This document shows positions 34,448 to 43,873 of a stretch of 64,000 bases of DNA, one piece after another (positions within the stretch are counted from its first letter, which is position 1; the number at the start of each line of letters is the position of its first letter). The position numbers were made by a program, and so were the translations under genes. The DNA is taken from NCBI GenBank assembly GCA_965224535.1, contig CBDCZR010000022.1, positions 310,001 to 374,000 of the forward strand, read 5' to 3'. The stretch comes from JBCDHN01 sp965224535 (GTDB lineage: Bacteria; Verrucomicrobiota; Verrucomicrobiia; Verrucomicrobiales; DEV007). The notes beneath the pieces were generated by a model. That model was given only the letters and a program-made list of their open reading frames with translations, made no database searches and was not told where the DNA came from.

Positions 34448-35569
34448 CTATTCGCTCCAGCACATCACCCAAATCGGACTTTTCCCGGTAGGATACGTGC
34501 CAATTCTCTCCAACGCGCCGGTTTCCCGATCGATTCGGTAAGCCGCCAACTGATTGGTCCGTTGACCGGCCACGTAGACAAAATTGCCCGTCGTGTCGAT
34601 GCAGAAGGAACGGGGAAAATGTTCGGTCGCGTAGTGCCCTACCAGGCTCAGCTTTCCCGTCTCCGGAGCGATGGAAAAAGCGGCGATGGTATCCTTCGTG
34701 GGAGCCCCGTCCTCCAACTTTCGGGTGTCGCGATTCGAAACGTAGACGAACCGGCCGTCGGGCGTGATGTGGACGTCAGCAGCGGCGCTGTTTCCCTCCC
34801 AATCCGGCGGTAGCGCGCTCAGCGTCTCCGCAAGCGTCAGCCGGCCGGTGCTCGCATCAAATTTCCAACTGCTGATTCCGCCACCGCGCTCGTTCGACGA
34901 AAAACCCATCGCTAGCGTGGGGTGATGCGCGTAGTGACGGGGCTGATGGTACTGATGGTCTTCGTCCGGCCCGGACACAGACGGAGGATCCAGCGGGCTC
35001 AGCAGTCCCTTCTCCGGATCGAGCGAAAATTGGTAGATTGCGTTGGGCGAAGTGTGAGGAACATAGACGAACCGGTTCCCTGGATCGGTGGTGATGAAAT
35101 GCGCCGTCTTCTCAGTCTTGTGGTGGTCCGTCACCTCGCCCGTACAGCGCCGCTCATCGTCGATTTTCCAGACGGTGACCGCCCCGTCGCCATAGTGCGC
35201 ACCCAGCAGGCAACGATTCGTCGCATCCACGTGAATTGAAGGCGACCGGATATCAACGCGGGCAACCTCAAGCTGCGCGAACGATCCGCCGTCGTTCCGA
35301 AGCGTGACGATGTGGGGAATGGGGCGCTTCTCCCCTTCCAACGACACGTGAGACTCCACGTAAAGAATTTTGCCGTCAGCCGCCAGGCTCATCGGCCCGC
35401 CTCCTCCGGGCAGCGCCAAGCGGGCGTGTTCCGTGAGGGCGCCGGATTTGGGATCAACCCGAAAAGAAACCAGATCGGAGTCGTTGGTTGCGGAAAGAAA
35501 GAGGAATTGGCCGGCGCTGGCGGGAAGAGACAGGGCCAAGGCTGACAGAAGGATGGCTGCGATTTTCAT
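34448..35569 (-). CDS. Secreted lactonase-family seven-bladed beta-propeller (YbhE/Pgl-like)
   Basis: A 373-residue protein with a signal peptide (MKIAAILLSALALSLPASA). It matches the lactonase family that includes 6-phosphogluconolactonase YbhE: FRVDPKSGALTEHARLALPGG, HVDATNRCLLGAHYGDGAVTVW, HHPTLAMGFSSNERGGGISSW, DVHITPDGRFVYVSNRD, and FCIDTTGNFVYVAGQRTNQL. The cytoplasmic enzyme acts in the pentose phosphate pathway; this exported version must act on an extracytoplasmic lactone or serve as a binding propeller. Adjacent DUF1552 and DUF1592 genes are on the same strand with ~100-bp gaps. Confidence 0.87.
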   Translation of the reverse strand: MKIAAILLSALALSLPASAGQFLFLSATNDSDLVSFRVDPKSGALTEHARLALPGGGGPMSLAADGKILYVESHVSLEGEKRPIPHIVTLRNDGGSFAQLEVARVDIRSPSIHVDATNRCLLGAHYGDGAVTVWKIDDERRCTGEVTDHHKTEKTAHFITTDPGNRFVYVPHTSPNAIYQFSLDPEKGLLSPLDPPSVSGPDEDHQYHQPRHYAHHPTLAMGFSSNERGGGISSWKFDASTGRLTLAETLSALPPDWEGNSAAADVHITPDGRFVYVSNRDTRKLEDGAPTKDTIAAFSIAPETGKLSLVGHYATEHFPRSFCIDTTGNFVYVAGQRTNQLAAYRIDRETGALERIGTYPTGKSPIWVMCWSE

Positions 35570-35666
35570 GATGATAGGTTGCCTTCAGATGAGATCCAGA
35601 TTCGGCCATCAGGCAACTTGAACCGGGCAAAATATACTGCGCAGTGGCGGAGCGCTAAAGCGCGTG

Positions 35667-36920
35667 TCACGCGACCTCCAACCCCGTCAGCGTCCCTGTG
35701 CTGGAGGCAAATTGGTCGATCTCCAGCCCGAGCCCTTGCAGCATCGAGACGTAGAGATTGCACGTCGGCGCGTTGTTATCGCGGTCGAACGCCAGGTGCT
35801 GCCCATGCCTGAATCCGCCGCCGGCGAGCAACATGGGTAGGTTCCGATTGTCGTGCGTGCCGCTGTGCATGTGGCTGCCCATGAGGACCTGAGTGCGCTC
35901 CAGCAGGTTCGAATCACCCTCCGGCGTGTCCTTCAGTTGCCGCGCAAAATCGGCGATCGACTTCACGTGCGCCGCTTCGATCGACCCGAGTTGCTTGAGC
36001 TTCTCCGGATCCTGACCGTGATGCGAGAGATCGTGGTAGGGCATGCTGACACCGGGCAACTTGGCGACCGTGTTCGAGTCGCCGACTGTGAAGGTGATGA
36101 GCCGGGTCGAGTCGGTCATCAGCGCGAGGTGCATCAGGCGGTAGTGCAGGGCGGCTCGCGAAATGATGTCGTTTTTATCGCGGACTTCCTGGAGCGGCTC
36201 GGCATCAACCTTCGGTTTGGGGCGATTTTGCCATTGCTCGGCCTTGTGCAGCATTTGCTCGGCCTCGCGAACCGAGGTGAAATACTGGTCGAGCTTCTCG
36301 TTGTCTTGCCGGCTAACGCGTTTCTTCATCTCGTTGGCCGCGCCGAGCACGGTGTCGAGCACGCTCTGGCCTTCCTGGAGGCGTTTGAGTTGCCGTGCTT
36401 TGTCGTTAGACCGGTCTTCGACAAAAAGTTGGCGAAACAGCTTGGACGGATAAGGATTGCCGCGAATTCCAACGCCGTTCGCGGTAAACGACACCATTCC
36501 GGAACCCATCGCGAGGTGCGCGAAGCGCGTTTGCAGGCCAATTTCGCGCGCGGCGAGTTGGTCGATCGAAATCGAGTTTTTGAAATTCGCCGCGCCCGGT
36601 TTTGGTGCGGCGGTGAGCCAGGATTTGCTCGCCGAGTGACCGCCGTCAACCTCGGGATGCGAGGTGCCGGAAATGAAGGTGAAGTGGTCGCGCAGATCGG
36701 CCCACGGTTCGAGATACCGCGTGGTTTCGTAGTCGTGGCCCGGTTTTTCCGGGATGAGGTTGGGTGGGTAGAAACTCAGCTCGAAGTTGATCGCGACCAT
36801 GCGGCGGGGGATCGAATCGCCGTCAGCGGCAAAGGTCTCCAACAGTGGCAAGGCCAGGGTCACTCCGGCTCCTCGCAGCATCGTGCGGCGCGAAAAATTG
36901 GTGGTTATGTCAGGATTCAT
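35667..36920 (-). CDS. DUF1552 secreted protein
   Basis: A 417-residue protein of a family nearly confined to PVC bacteria. The leader SRRTMLRGAGVTLALPLLE is twin-arginine-like. Family segments visible are PRRMVAINFELSFYPPNLIPE, FTFISGTSHPEVDGGHSAS, SISIDQLAAREIG, YHDLSHHGQDPEKLKQL and VLMGSHMHSGTHDNRNLPMLLAGG. The latter two, rich in His and Asp, resemble the metal site of alkaline phosphatase-like folds, so a hydrolase is possible but unproven. DUF1552 genes nearly always follow DUF1587/1592/1588/1585 genes, as here (131 bp downstream of the next one), implying joint function in uptake or breakdown of a polymer. Confidence 0.92.
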   Translation of the reverse strand: MNPDITTNFSRRTMLRGAGVTLALPLLETFAADGDSIPRRMVAINFELSFYPPNLIPEKPGHDYETTRYLEPWADLRDHFTFISGTSHPEVDGGHSASKSWLTAAPKPGAANFKNSISIDQLAAREIGLQTRFAHLAMGSGMVSFTANGVGIRGNPYPSKLFRQLFVEDRSNDKARQLKRLQEGQSVLDTVLGAANEMKKRVSRQDNEKLDQYFTSVREAEQMLHKAEQWQNRPKPKVDAEPLQEVRDKNDIISRAALHYRLMHLALMTDSTRLITFTVGDSNTVAKLPGVSMPYHDLSHHGQDPEKLKQLGSIEAAHVKSIADFARQLKDTPEGDSNLLERTQVLMGSHMHSGTHDNRNLPMLLAGGGFRHGQHLAFDRDNNAPTCNLYVSMLQGLGLEIDQFASSTGTLTGLEVA

Positions 36921-37051
36921 TGGATTTGGGTGGCAAAATCATTGGGGACAAAATCATCCCATTCTTCGCAGCTATTTTGAGTGCGCTTCGCGCGAAAAGA
37001 GAAAAAGAAAAAACAACATGATTTTGCCCCTAATGATGTAGCCAAATGTCT

Positions 37052-39325
37052 TCATCGGCTTCGGAAAGTTTCGCTTTGGATCACTTCGTGCAAAACCGAT
37101 CGCAGACCATGCTGCGGCGCGGTTTTGGCCACGATTTCATCTACCGCGGCGCGGTCAGAAAAGCCCAAATGACGTCCCAGGCCATAGGTTAGCAACATCC
37201 GCGTCAACGAGCGCGCCAGCTTTTCCTCGTCCTCCAGCAACAGCGCCTTGTACTCGCGGATCCCGGCAAACGGGCGCCCATCGGGCATCGTCCCGGTGTC
37301 GTCCACATCCGGCCCTTGGCGGTACTGCACCGAAATCGGCGAGTTCGGGATCATCTTCTTGACCCACTTTCCCTGCCGCGAACGGTACCAATCGCGGTAG
37401 CCGCCGATGACGTCGAATCGCTCGAGCGCAAAACCCGGCGGGTCAATGTTGCGATGACAACGGCTGCAACTGGCGTGCTCGCGATGCTTAGCCAGGGCTT
37501 CGCGAATCGTTTCCGCGCCGCGAATGTCGGGCTCGACCGCATCGACGCTCGGAGGCGGAGGGGGCGAGGGCTCGCCGAAGAAGTGTTTGAGGATCCAAAC
37601 GCCGCGCAGCACGGGCGAGGTCCGCGTTCCGTCCGCCGAGACCTTCAAAACGCTCGCCTGAGTTAACACGCCACCTCGGACACTGCCCTCCGGCAATTCG
37701 ACGCGCCGCGTCTCGATCCCGCGCACGCCTTCGATGCCGTAAAACTCGGCGATCGGCTGATTCAGCATCGCAAAATCGGAGTCGATGAAGTTTCGCACAC
37801 CGTGGTCGCGATCGAGAATCTCGCGAAAAAACGCCCGCGTCTCCTCGAGCATCGAAAAGCGCAGAAGCTGGTTAAATTCCGGGTAGAGCCGCCGGTTCGG
37901 CACGGTGAAATCGATATCGCGCAGCCTCAGCCACTGGCCGGTGAACGTCTCGACGAAGCGCTGCGACTTCTCGTCCCCTAACATGCGCTCCACTTGCGCA
38001 CGAAGCACGTTAGGCCGACTCAGTTCGCCCTTTTTCGCTAACGCGAACAACTCGTCGTCCGGCATCGAGCGCCACAGCATGTAGGAAAGGCGCGACGCGA
38101 GCGCGTAACCATCTGGCTCAGCCGGTTCCTCCAAAAACCAAAGCTCCGGGGCACACAACACGCCCTTCACCGCGCGGCGTAACGCCGGAACGAAGCCCAA
38201 TCCCTCGTCCAGCGCCGATTTTGCCAAGACTACGTAACGCTCAAGCTCACCAGGAGTCGGTTCGCGCCGAAACGCTCGCGGTAGCAGCTTCTGCAATATC
38301 GTACCCAGATCCTCCAACGTGCCCGTCGCCGGATCGACACCGCCCAGCAGCTTCGCTCGCGACTCCGGCGGCCAACTTTCCAGCGGACCGAAAAGCTCGG
38401 TGTCGCCCAAAAACAAACCCGGACCCTCGTAGCCCTGCGGCACCTTGTACTGCGAGTAGCCGTTGACGAGATGGAACACCAGGCGGTCTTGGGCCTCCGG
38501 CGCGTAGAACTCGAACTCGATCGTTTTGGTTTTGTCAGGCTCTGCGCTGAACCAGCGTTGCTCGTTGCCGGGAATTTGTCCGCCGCGACCCAGCTTGACG
38601 GTGAAAACCACCGGGACATCGCTCTGCACCGCGCGCACCTTCAGCCTCGCGCGGTAGTGGCCGGGCGCCGCTACGGAGTGATCGCCGTAAAACGCGTAGT
38701 CGCGCCGGCTGAACATGTAGATGCCGTCATCGACCTTGACCTCGGACTCGGTGACGTAGCGCGAATCCTTCGGGTTGGTCTTTTTGTCGGTCACGCGCGG
38801 CTTTTGCTCGGGCCCGAAAACGCGGTCCAAAATCTCATCGGCCGCGGAAACGCATGCGGTGAGATGCTGCGCTGAAAGCCCGAGGTCCGAACCGATGTTT
38901 TCGAAGCCCTGCTCGACCGAATCATCCGGCAAAAAGCGCTGCACATCGACGTGGGTGCCAAACAGATCGCGCACGGTGTTTTCGTACTCCTGGCGCGTTA
39001 GGCGGCGCAAAATAACCTCGCGATTGGCGAGATCGGCCTTGGTCAGTCCGTTACCCAACACGGTAAGAAACGCGGATTCGGTGGCTCTGTCAGGCTGCTT
39101 CTTGTCCTCCGGCGGCATTTCGCCCTTGGCGACGCGATCGTGGAGGAAAACCCAGCGCTCGCGGACGGCGGGATCGCTCAAATCGGTCGAAAGCTCTTCC
39201 AAATTCAGGCCCCCCTTGGCCGAATCGGCGTCGTGGCAATCGTAGCAGTTGTTTTCGAGGAATGCGTTTTGCGCAACCGCGATTTTGGTGGCAAGAATCA
39301 GGCTAACTAGGATACTGCGAAGCAT
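37052..39325 (-). CDS. Secreted DUF1587/DUF1592/DUF1588/DUF1585 protein with cytochrome-like motifs
   Basis: A 757-residue PVC signature protein. After the signal peptide (MLRSILVSLILATKIAVAQ) a PSCyt1-type segment carries NCYDCHDAD, a c-type haem motif (CxxCH). Domains follow in the usual order: DUF1587 (LTRQEYENTVRDLFGTHVD, about residue 105), a carbohydrate-binding-like beta region (about 190-310), DUF1595 (PRAFRREPTPGELERYV), DUF1592 (ASRLSYMLWRSMPDDELF), DUF1588 (GVLTQASVLKVSADGTRTSP, with CSRCHRNIDPPGFALE) and C-terminal DUF1585 (LARSLTRMLLTYGLGRHLG). The pair of Cys motifs suggests haem binding. Biological role is unknown; expansion in polysaccharide-degrading species suggests glycan use. 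It probably forms an operon with the downstream DUF1552 gene. Confidence 0.93.
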   Translation of the reverse strand: MLRSILVSLILATKIAVAQNAFLENNCYDCHDADSAKGGLNLEELSTDLSDPAVRERWVFLHDRVAKGEMPPEDKKQPDRATESAFLTVLGNGLTKADLANREVILRRLTRQEYENTVRDLFGTHVDVQRFLPDDSVEQGFENIGSDLGLSAQHLTACVSAADEILDRVFGPEQKPRVTDKKTNPKDSRYVTESEVKVDDGIYMFSRRDYAFYGDHSVAAPGHYRARLKVRAVQSDVPVVFTVKLGRGGQIPGNEQRWFSAEPDKTKTIEFEFYAPEAQDRLVFHLVNGYSQYKVPQGYEGPGLFLGDTELFGPLESWPPESRAKLLGGVDPATGTLEDLGTILQKLLPRAFRREPTPGELERYVVLAKSALDEGLGFVPALRRAVKGVLCAPELWFLEEPAEPDGYALASRLSYMLWRSMPDDELFALAKKGELSRPNVLRAQVERMLGDEKSQRFVETFTGQWLRLRDIDFTVPNRRLYPEFNQLLRFSMLEETRAFFREILDRDHGVRNFIDSDFAMLNQPIAEFYGIEGVRGIETRRVELPEGSVRGGVLTQASVLKVSADGTRTSPVLRGVWILKHFFGEPSPPPPPSVDAVEPDIRGAETIREALAKHREHASCSRCHRNIDPPGFALERFDVIGGYRDWYRSRQGKWVKKMIPNSPISVQYRQGPDVDDTGTMPDGRPFAGIREYKALLLEDEEKLARSLTRMLLTYGLGRHLGFSDRAAVDEIVAKTAPQHGLRSVLHEVIQSETFRSR

Positions 39326-39565
39326 GACAACGGGCTAGTGAGTCCAGCGGCCTCGTCCGCAGACGAGTGCAGGGAGTTTTGGACCAAATCCCAAAGTTGC
39401 CGACTAATTTTCAAGCTTCAACAAGCATTCGGGTTCCTTCGAATACTAGCTTGTCATCGCCTGCTCCAAAAGCCGATTGACAACTTTTTCTACGGTCATG
39501 GCCAATTGGGGGATGGTGGCCCAAGGTCCTGCAACAATCGGGGCACTTTGCCCGTGAAAGACTCC

Positions 39566-40855
39566 ATGCCACGGGATCGGAATCCGGCTCTAACCACGTT
39601 CGCCTCAGCAGTCTTGCTGATGCTCTCATCCGTCGTCGTTGCAACCAGCGCTGAGACGGAACGTCCGATCAATTTCGTCAACGACATCGTACCGATCCTA
39701 ACCAAGGCACATTGCAACGCCGGAGCTTGCCACGCCAAGGCCGATGTGGGTCAGCGCGGATTCCAGCTCTCGTTGCTGGGATTCGAGCCGCAGGAAGACT
39801 ACGAGCACATCGTCAAAGAGGCGCGAGGTCGCCGGGTGTTTCCTCATGCTCCGGAGCAGAGCCTCCTGGTGCTGAAGGCGGCGAACATCGTTCCGCATGG
39901 TGGCGGGAAGAAGCTGGATCCGGAATCGGAGGAGTTTGCGACCTTGGTGCGCTGGATCAGCGAGGGCATGCCGTATGGCGCCGAATCCGATCCGACGTTG
40001 GCCGCCATCGAGGTGGAGCCGAAGCGGCTGTCGATGACGGTGAACACCACGCAGCAACTGAAGGTGACCGCACGGTATTCGGACGGCAGCGTGCGGGACG
40101 TGACCAAGATGGCGCTCTACGAGGCGAACAATCCGGCAATGGCGGAGGCGAGCGAATCCGGGTTGGTGAAAACGCAGGACATTCCGGGAAATGTCGCGGT
40201 CATGGTGCGCTATTCCGGTTTGGTGTCGGTTTCCAGCGTTTCAGTGCCGCTGGGTGCGCCGGTGGAGAATCTGCCCGAGGCGAAGAATTTTGTGGATGAG
40301 TTAGTGTTCGCCAATTTGCGGGAAATTGGCGTGCCGCCGTCGCCAGTTTGCGACGACGCGACGTTTTTACGGCGGGTGACGCTGGACATCGGCGGGCGTT
40401 TGCCGACGAAGGAGGAGACGGAGGCGTTTTTGCAAAGTGACGATCCAAACAAGCGCGACACCACGATCGACGGCTTGCTGGATAGCCCAGACTACGCGGA
40501 CTACTTCGCCAACAAGTGGACCGCGTTGCTGAAGAACAAGCGCGAGAGCAAGGCTGACATCACGGCGAATTTCGCGTTTCATTCCTGGGTTCGCGATAGC
40601 CTGTTGGCGAACAAGCCTTACGACGAAATGGTCAAGGAACTGTTGGCGGCGACAGGAACGATCGTGGCCAATCCGCCGGTGGCGTGGTACAAGCGAGTCA
40701 AGGATCCGAAACAGCAGTTGGAAGACGTGGCGCAGTTGTTTTTGGGCGTGCGGATGCAATGCGCGCAGTGCCATCACCACCCGTTCGAGCGCTAGCCAGA
40801 ACGATTACTACAGCCTCGCGGCGTTTCGGTCAGCAAGGTTGGTCGAAATTTGGGG
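39566..40855 (+). pseudogene. DUF1549/DUF1553 (PSCyt/PSD1) gene, 3'-truncated and frameshifted
   Basis: The intact part runs from ATG 39566 to a stop at 40795 (409 residues). It holds a signal peptide, a cytochrome-like segment (HCNAGACHAK), a Big2/Ig-like domain (VEPKRLSMTVNTTQQLKVTARYSDG) and the DUF1549 domain (DDATFLRRVTLDIGGRLPT), ending QCAQCHHHPFER. Family members normally continue with W-S-Q-N-D-Y-Y and a further ~400-residue DUF1553 domain. Here a 2-base loss gives the stop; SQNDYYSLAAF is readable just after it, and SKVGR after a second shift. All recognisable homology ends near 40855, where it meets the 3' end of a truncated toxin gene on the other strand. Confidence 0.85.
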
Positions 40856-40985
40856 CCACGACCGCATGACGGAGTCGCAAGTTGTAGGGATCAGCCTGAA
40901 CCACCACGACCGGTCGCTTTTTGCCTCTCCCGCCGCTCGCGTGAGGAAATCGCGATAGGAGAATGTCACCACGTTTGAGATTCAT
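40830..40985 (-). pseudogene. PemK/MazF-type toxin gene truncated after about 44 codons
   Basis: This 51-codon frame is too short to stand out but clearly starts a PemK/MazF ribonuclease toxin: MNLKRGDILLSRFPHA, then KKRPVVVVQADPY. The first beta-strands and the RGDI start match; the conserved KRRP-like segment is present as KKRP. After HAVVA the sequence enters antisense DUF1549 pseudogene DNA and stops after seven unrelated residues. Normal length is ~110. It begins 15 bp after the stop of the antitoxin gene, the usual antitoxin-toxin order. The toxin cannot be active. Confidence 0.8.
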
Positions 40986-41000
40986 TCGGCCCTGCTCAGC

Positions 41001-41210
41001 TCATTCGATATTCAAGTCATCTCCCGCGACCAGATCGGCGGCTTCGCAGGCCAGGAGGTCGATCTCTTCGGCTGTCCATTCGCCGTAGTCCACTTCCTGC
41101 GTTTTTTCATACGTTGCACGATCAACCAGCACACATTGCTGCCCATCCACCTGTATGGAGATCGGCTCCCCTTGCTTCAGGGAGTCCTTCTGCTGGGTTG
41201 TCAGAGTCAT
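41001..41210 (-). CDS. Antitoxin of a (broken) PemK/MazF toxin-antitoxin pair
   Basis: A 69-residue protein, MTLTTQQKDSLKQGEPISIQ, followed by a strand VDGQQCVLVDRATYEKTQEV and an acidic tail WTAEEIDLLACEAADLV. This shape, a short N-terminal DNA-binding or dimer part with an acidic toxin-binding tail, is typical of antitoxins placed before PemK genes in PVC and cyanobacterial genomes. The start at 41210 is preferred over an in-frame codon at 41246, which adds Cys/Arg-rich sequence. The gene is intact while its toxin is truncated, so it is now an orphan. Confidence 0.75.
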   Translation of the reverse strand: MTLTTQQKDSLKQGEPISIQVDGQQCVLVDRATYEKTQEVDYGEWTAEEIDLLACEAADLVAGDDLNIE

Positions 41211-41332
41211 TTGGCGGAACCTATTGCGTTTTGGGCAATGCGTCAATTTGCGAGCGGGGACGTTCGCTTCGCGCCTCAGATTGCAACATCGCGCCCGGCC
41301 GGTCCGTGTAAATACCCAGCATTTCCCAGGTC

Positions 41333-43609
41333 ATGTTCCGTCTCAAAACCCTCTTCTTTTCCGCACTGGCCGCCTTCGCGGTAGCCCCTGCATTTGCTCA
41401 GCTGGTCGTTCTGCCCGCGCCGCGTCTGATGACGGTGATGCCGATGGGCGGGCAGATTAGCACGACGGTCGAAGTCTCCACCACCGGCCAGAACACGGAG
41501 AACATCACCGAGATGCTCTTCTCGACCGACAAAATCACCGCCAAGCCGATGACCGACGCCAATGGCCAGCCTGTGGCGAACAAGTTCGTCGTGACGATCG
41601 CGCCTGACGCGCCGGTTGGGATTCACGATGTGCGGATCCTGTCGCGCCTTGGCATTTCCTCGCCCCGAGCGTTCACCGTGGGCGCTTTGCCGGAGGTGAC
41701 TCGCACCGAGACAAACACATCGCTCGAAACCGCGATGGCGTTGCCGGTGAACTCGATTTGCAACGCGGTAATGACGAAGCGGGCGATCGACTTTTACAGC
41801 TTCAAGGCGGAGGAAGGAAAACGCGTCGCGGTCGAATGCGCCGCAGTCGGGATTGATTCTCGGCTAACGCCCGTGGTGATCATTGCCGATTCGAAAGGCC
41901 GCGATCTTTTGGTGAATCGAACCGGCGGCATCCTCGATTTCACGCCTCCTGCGACCGGAGACTACGTGATCAAGGTGAACGACCTGACTTACCAAAGTAG
42001 CGAGCGCCATTTTTACCGCTTGGCCGTTCAAAACGTCGCCGAAAACGAAGCGCCCCCGCGCCATCCTTCGACCGCGGGCGTCAGTTCGATGTCCTGGCCA
42101 CCCACTGGTCTCGAGGCAGCGCCTAAGGCCACGGAAATCGAGCCGAACAACTTTGCCGACCAAGCGCAGAAGGTCAGCCTACCTTTGGATATGGGTGGCA
42201 CGTTTTTTCCCGCCGCCGATGTCGACACCTACGAGTTTACCGCGAAAAAGGGCGACACCTGGTGGGTCGAAGTCGCTTCAGAGCGTCTCGGGCTGCCGAC
42301 CGACCCGTTTGTGCTGATCCAAAGCGTTACGCAAAAAGACGGCGCGGAGGTGCTCACGGATGTGGCCGAGCTGTACGACATCAAGAGCCCGGTCAAGGTC
42401 TCCAGCAACGGCTATTCCTACGATGGTCCGCCCTACGACGTCGGTTCGCCCGACGTGTTGGGCAAGGTGGAGATCAAGGAAGACGGCACCTACCGATTGC
42501 AGGTGCGCGACTTGTTCGGCGGCACGCGCAATGACCCGAACAACCGTTACCGCCTGATCGTGCGCAAGGCGGCGCCGGATTTTGCCCTCGCGGCTTGGGC
42601 GGTTCACATGACGCTGCGCAACGGCGACCGCGCGGCGTTTTCCAAGCCGATGGCCCTGCGTGCGGGCGGCGCGATGGTGCTGGAAGTGCTGGCGATCCGG
42701 CGCGACGGATTCAATGAGGAAATCGAGCTTAGCATGGATGGACTCCCGAAGGGCATGACGGCGACGGGTTTAAAAATTCCCACGGGCAAATCGGTCGGCC
42801 ACATCGTCGTTACCGCGGATGAATCGGCCGAACCAGCGTTTTCCCTGGCGACAATCACTGGGCAGGCCACGATCGACGGTCAAGCGGTCACCCGGCCCTG
42901 CCAATTAGCATCGATGGAATGGCCCGTGCGCGATGCGAAACAGGAAATCCCCGCGCCGCGACTGGTGAACAACATCCCGGTTTCGGTCAGCCCATCGGAA
43001 AAAGCTCCCCTGAGCCTGGCGGCGGCGGAGGATAAAGTTTGGGAGGCCGCGGTCGGCGAAACGCTGAAAATTCCGCTCAAAGTGACCTGGCGCGAGTCGT
43101 TTTCCGGCACCTCGATCAAGCTCAAAACCTACGGCGCGGGTTTCGAAAAAGTGAAAGACTTCGAAATCCCGCTCAAGGCCGAAACCCACGACGCGGTAAT
43201 CGACCTCGCCGCGCTCAAGACCAAGCCGGGCGACTACACGATCGCGTTCTACGGCGGCGCCGTCGCCAAGTACCGCTACAATCCCGCCGCCGTCGCGAAA
43301 TCCGAAGCCGCACAGAAAAAGGCGCAGGCTGAGGCCACTGAAGCTGCCGAAAAAGCGAAGAAACTGACTGCCGAAGCCGCCAACGCGCCCGCCGACCAGA
43401 AAGCGGCTGCCGACGAAGTTGCGAAAATAGCTGCCGAACACCAAAAGCAGGCCGAGCAAGCCCTAGCCGACTCCGACAAGCGGCTGAAAGCCCTCACCGC
43501 CGCGGCCAAGCCGAAAGACACGGTCGACATTTACGTTTCCAAGCCCATTCGAATTTCCGTGAAACCCGCGCCCGCGGTAACGGCTGCCGCCTTGGGTGAG
43601 AAGAAGTGA
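41333..43609 (+). CDS. Large secreted protein with PPC-type domains
   Basis: A 758-residue protein, signal peptide about 1-22 (MFRLKTLFFSALAAFAVAPAFAQ). Two bacterial pre-peptidase C-terminal (PPC) domains are visible: one around residues 120-235 (AIDFYSFKAEEGKRVAVECAA, ending ATGDYVIKVNDLTYQ) and one around 265-410 (DVDTYEFTAKKGDTWWVEVAS, ending DGTYRLQVRDLFG). Ig-like beta regions follow. Residues ~645-720 are an Ala/Lys/Glu coiled coil (AEATEAAEKAKKLTAEAAN). Genes of this type usually follow DUF1549/DUF1553 and DUF1501 genes in PVC genomes; here the first is the broken gene upstream. A binding or scaffold role is likely; no catalytic site is seen. Confidence 0.88.
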   Translation: MFRLKTLFFSALAAFAVAPAFAQLVVLPAPRLMTVMPMGGQISTTVEVSTTGQNTENITEMLFSTDKITAKPMTDANGQPVANKFVVTIAPDAPVGIHDVRILSRLGISSPRAFTVGALPEVTRTETNTSLETAMALPVNSICNAVMTKRAIDFYSFKAEEGKRVAVECAAVGIDSRLTPVVIIADSKGRDLLVNRTGGILDFTPPATGDYVIKVNDLTYQSSERHFYRLAVQNVAENEAPPRHPSTAGVSSMSWPPTGLEAAPKATEIEPNNFADQAQKVSLPLDMGGTFFPAADVDTYEFTAKKGDTWWVEVASERLGLPTDPFVLIQSVTQKDGAEVLTDVAELYDIKSPVKVSSNGYSYDGPPYDVGSPDVLGKVEIKEDGTYRLQVRDLFGGTRNDPNNRYRLIVRKAAPDFALAAWAVHMTLRNGDRAAFSKPMALRAGGAMVLEVLAIRRDGFNEEIELSMDGLPKGMTATGLKIPTGKSVGHIVVTADESAEPAFSLATITGQATIDGQAVTRPCQLASMEWPVRDAKQEIPAPRLVNNIPVSVSPSEKAPLSLAAAEDKVWEAAVGETLKIPLKVTWRESFSGTSIKLKTYGAGFEKVKDFEIPLKAETHDAVIDLAALKTKPGDYTIAFYGGAVAKYRYNPAAVAKSEAAQKKAQAEATEAAEKAKKLTAEAANAPADQKAAADEVAKIAAEHQKQAEQALADSDKRLKALTAAAKPKDTVDIYVSKPIRISVKPAPAVTAAALGEKK

Positions 43610-43873
43610 GCATTCGTTCGAGGCATGGCCTAGGCTAAACGAGGGAGAGTCGCGCGTTTCGTGCCGTTTGGCTCATGGTCGATGCCATGCGCGCCATGGT
43701 GTCTCTAATTCTGAGTCAACGGGCCCTCCGCCTCAGAGCCAAAAAAGAACCAATTTCGTGCTAGCAAGCCCCCAAAGTTTTTGTTAGGTGACCTATCGCA
43801 GAACCCATCCGGAGCCAGTTGGGAGGCCACTTTCACGGCTCCGGAGAAATCCCCAACTCAACCACCTCGAAAC

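Noticed and set aside
35853..36980. A 375-codon plus-strand ORF
   Set aside because: Fully antisense to the DUF1552 gene, which has clear family motifs and a twin-arginine leader.
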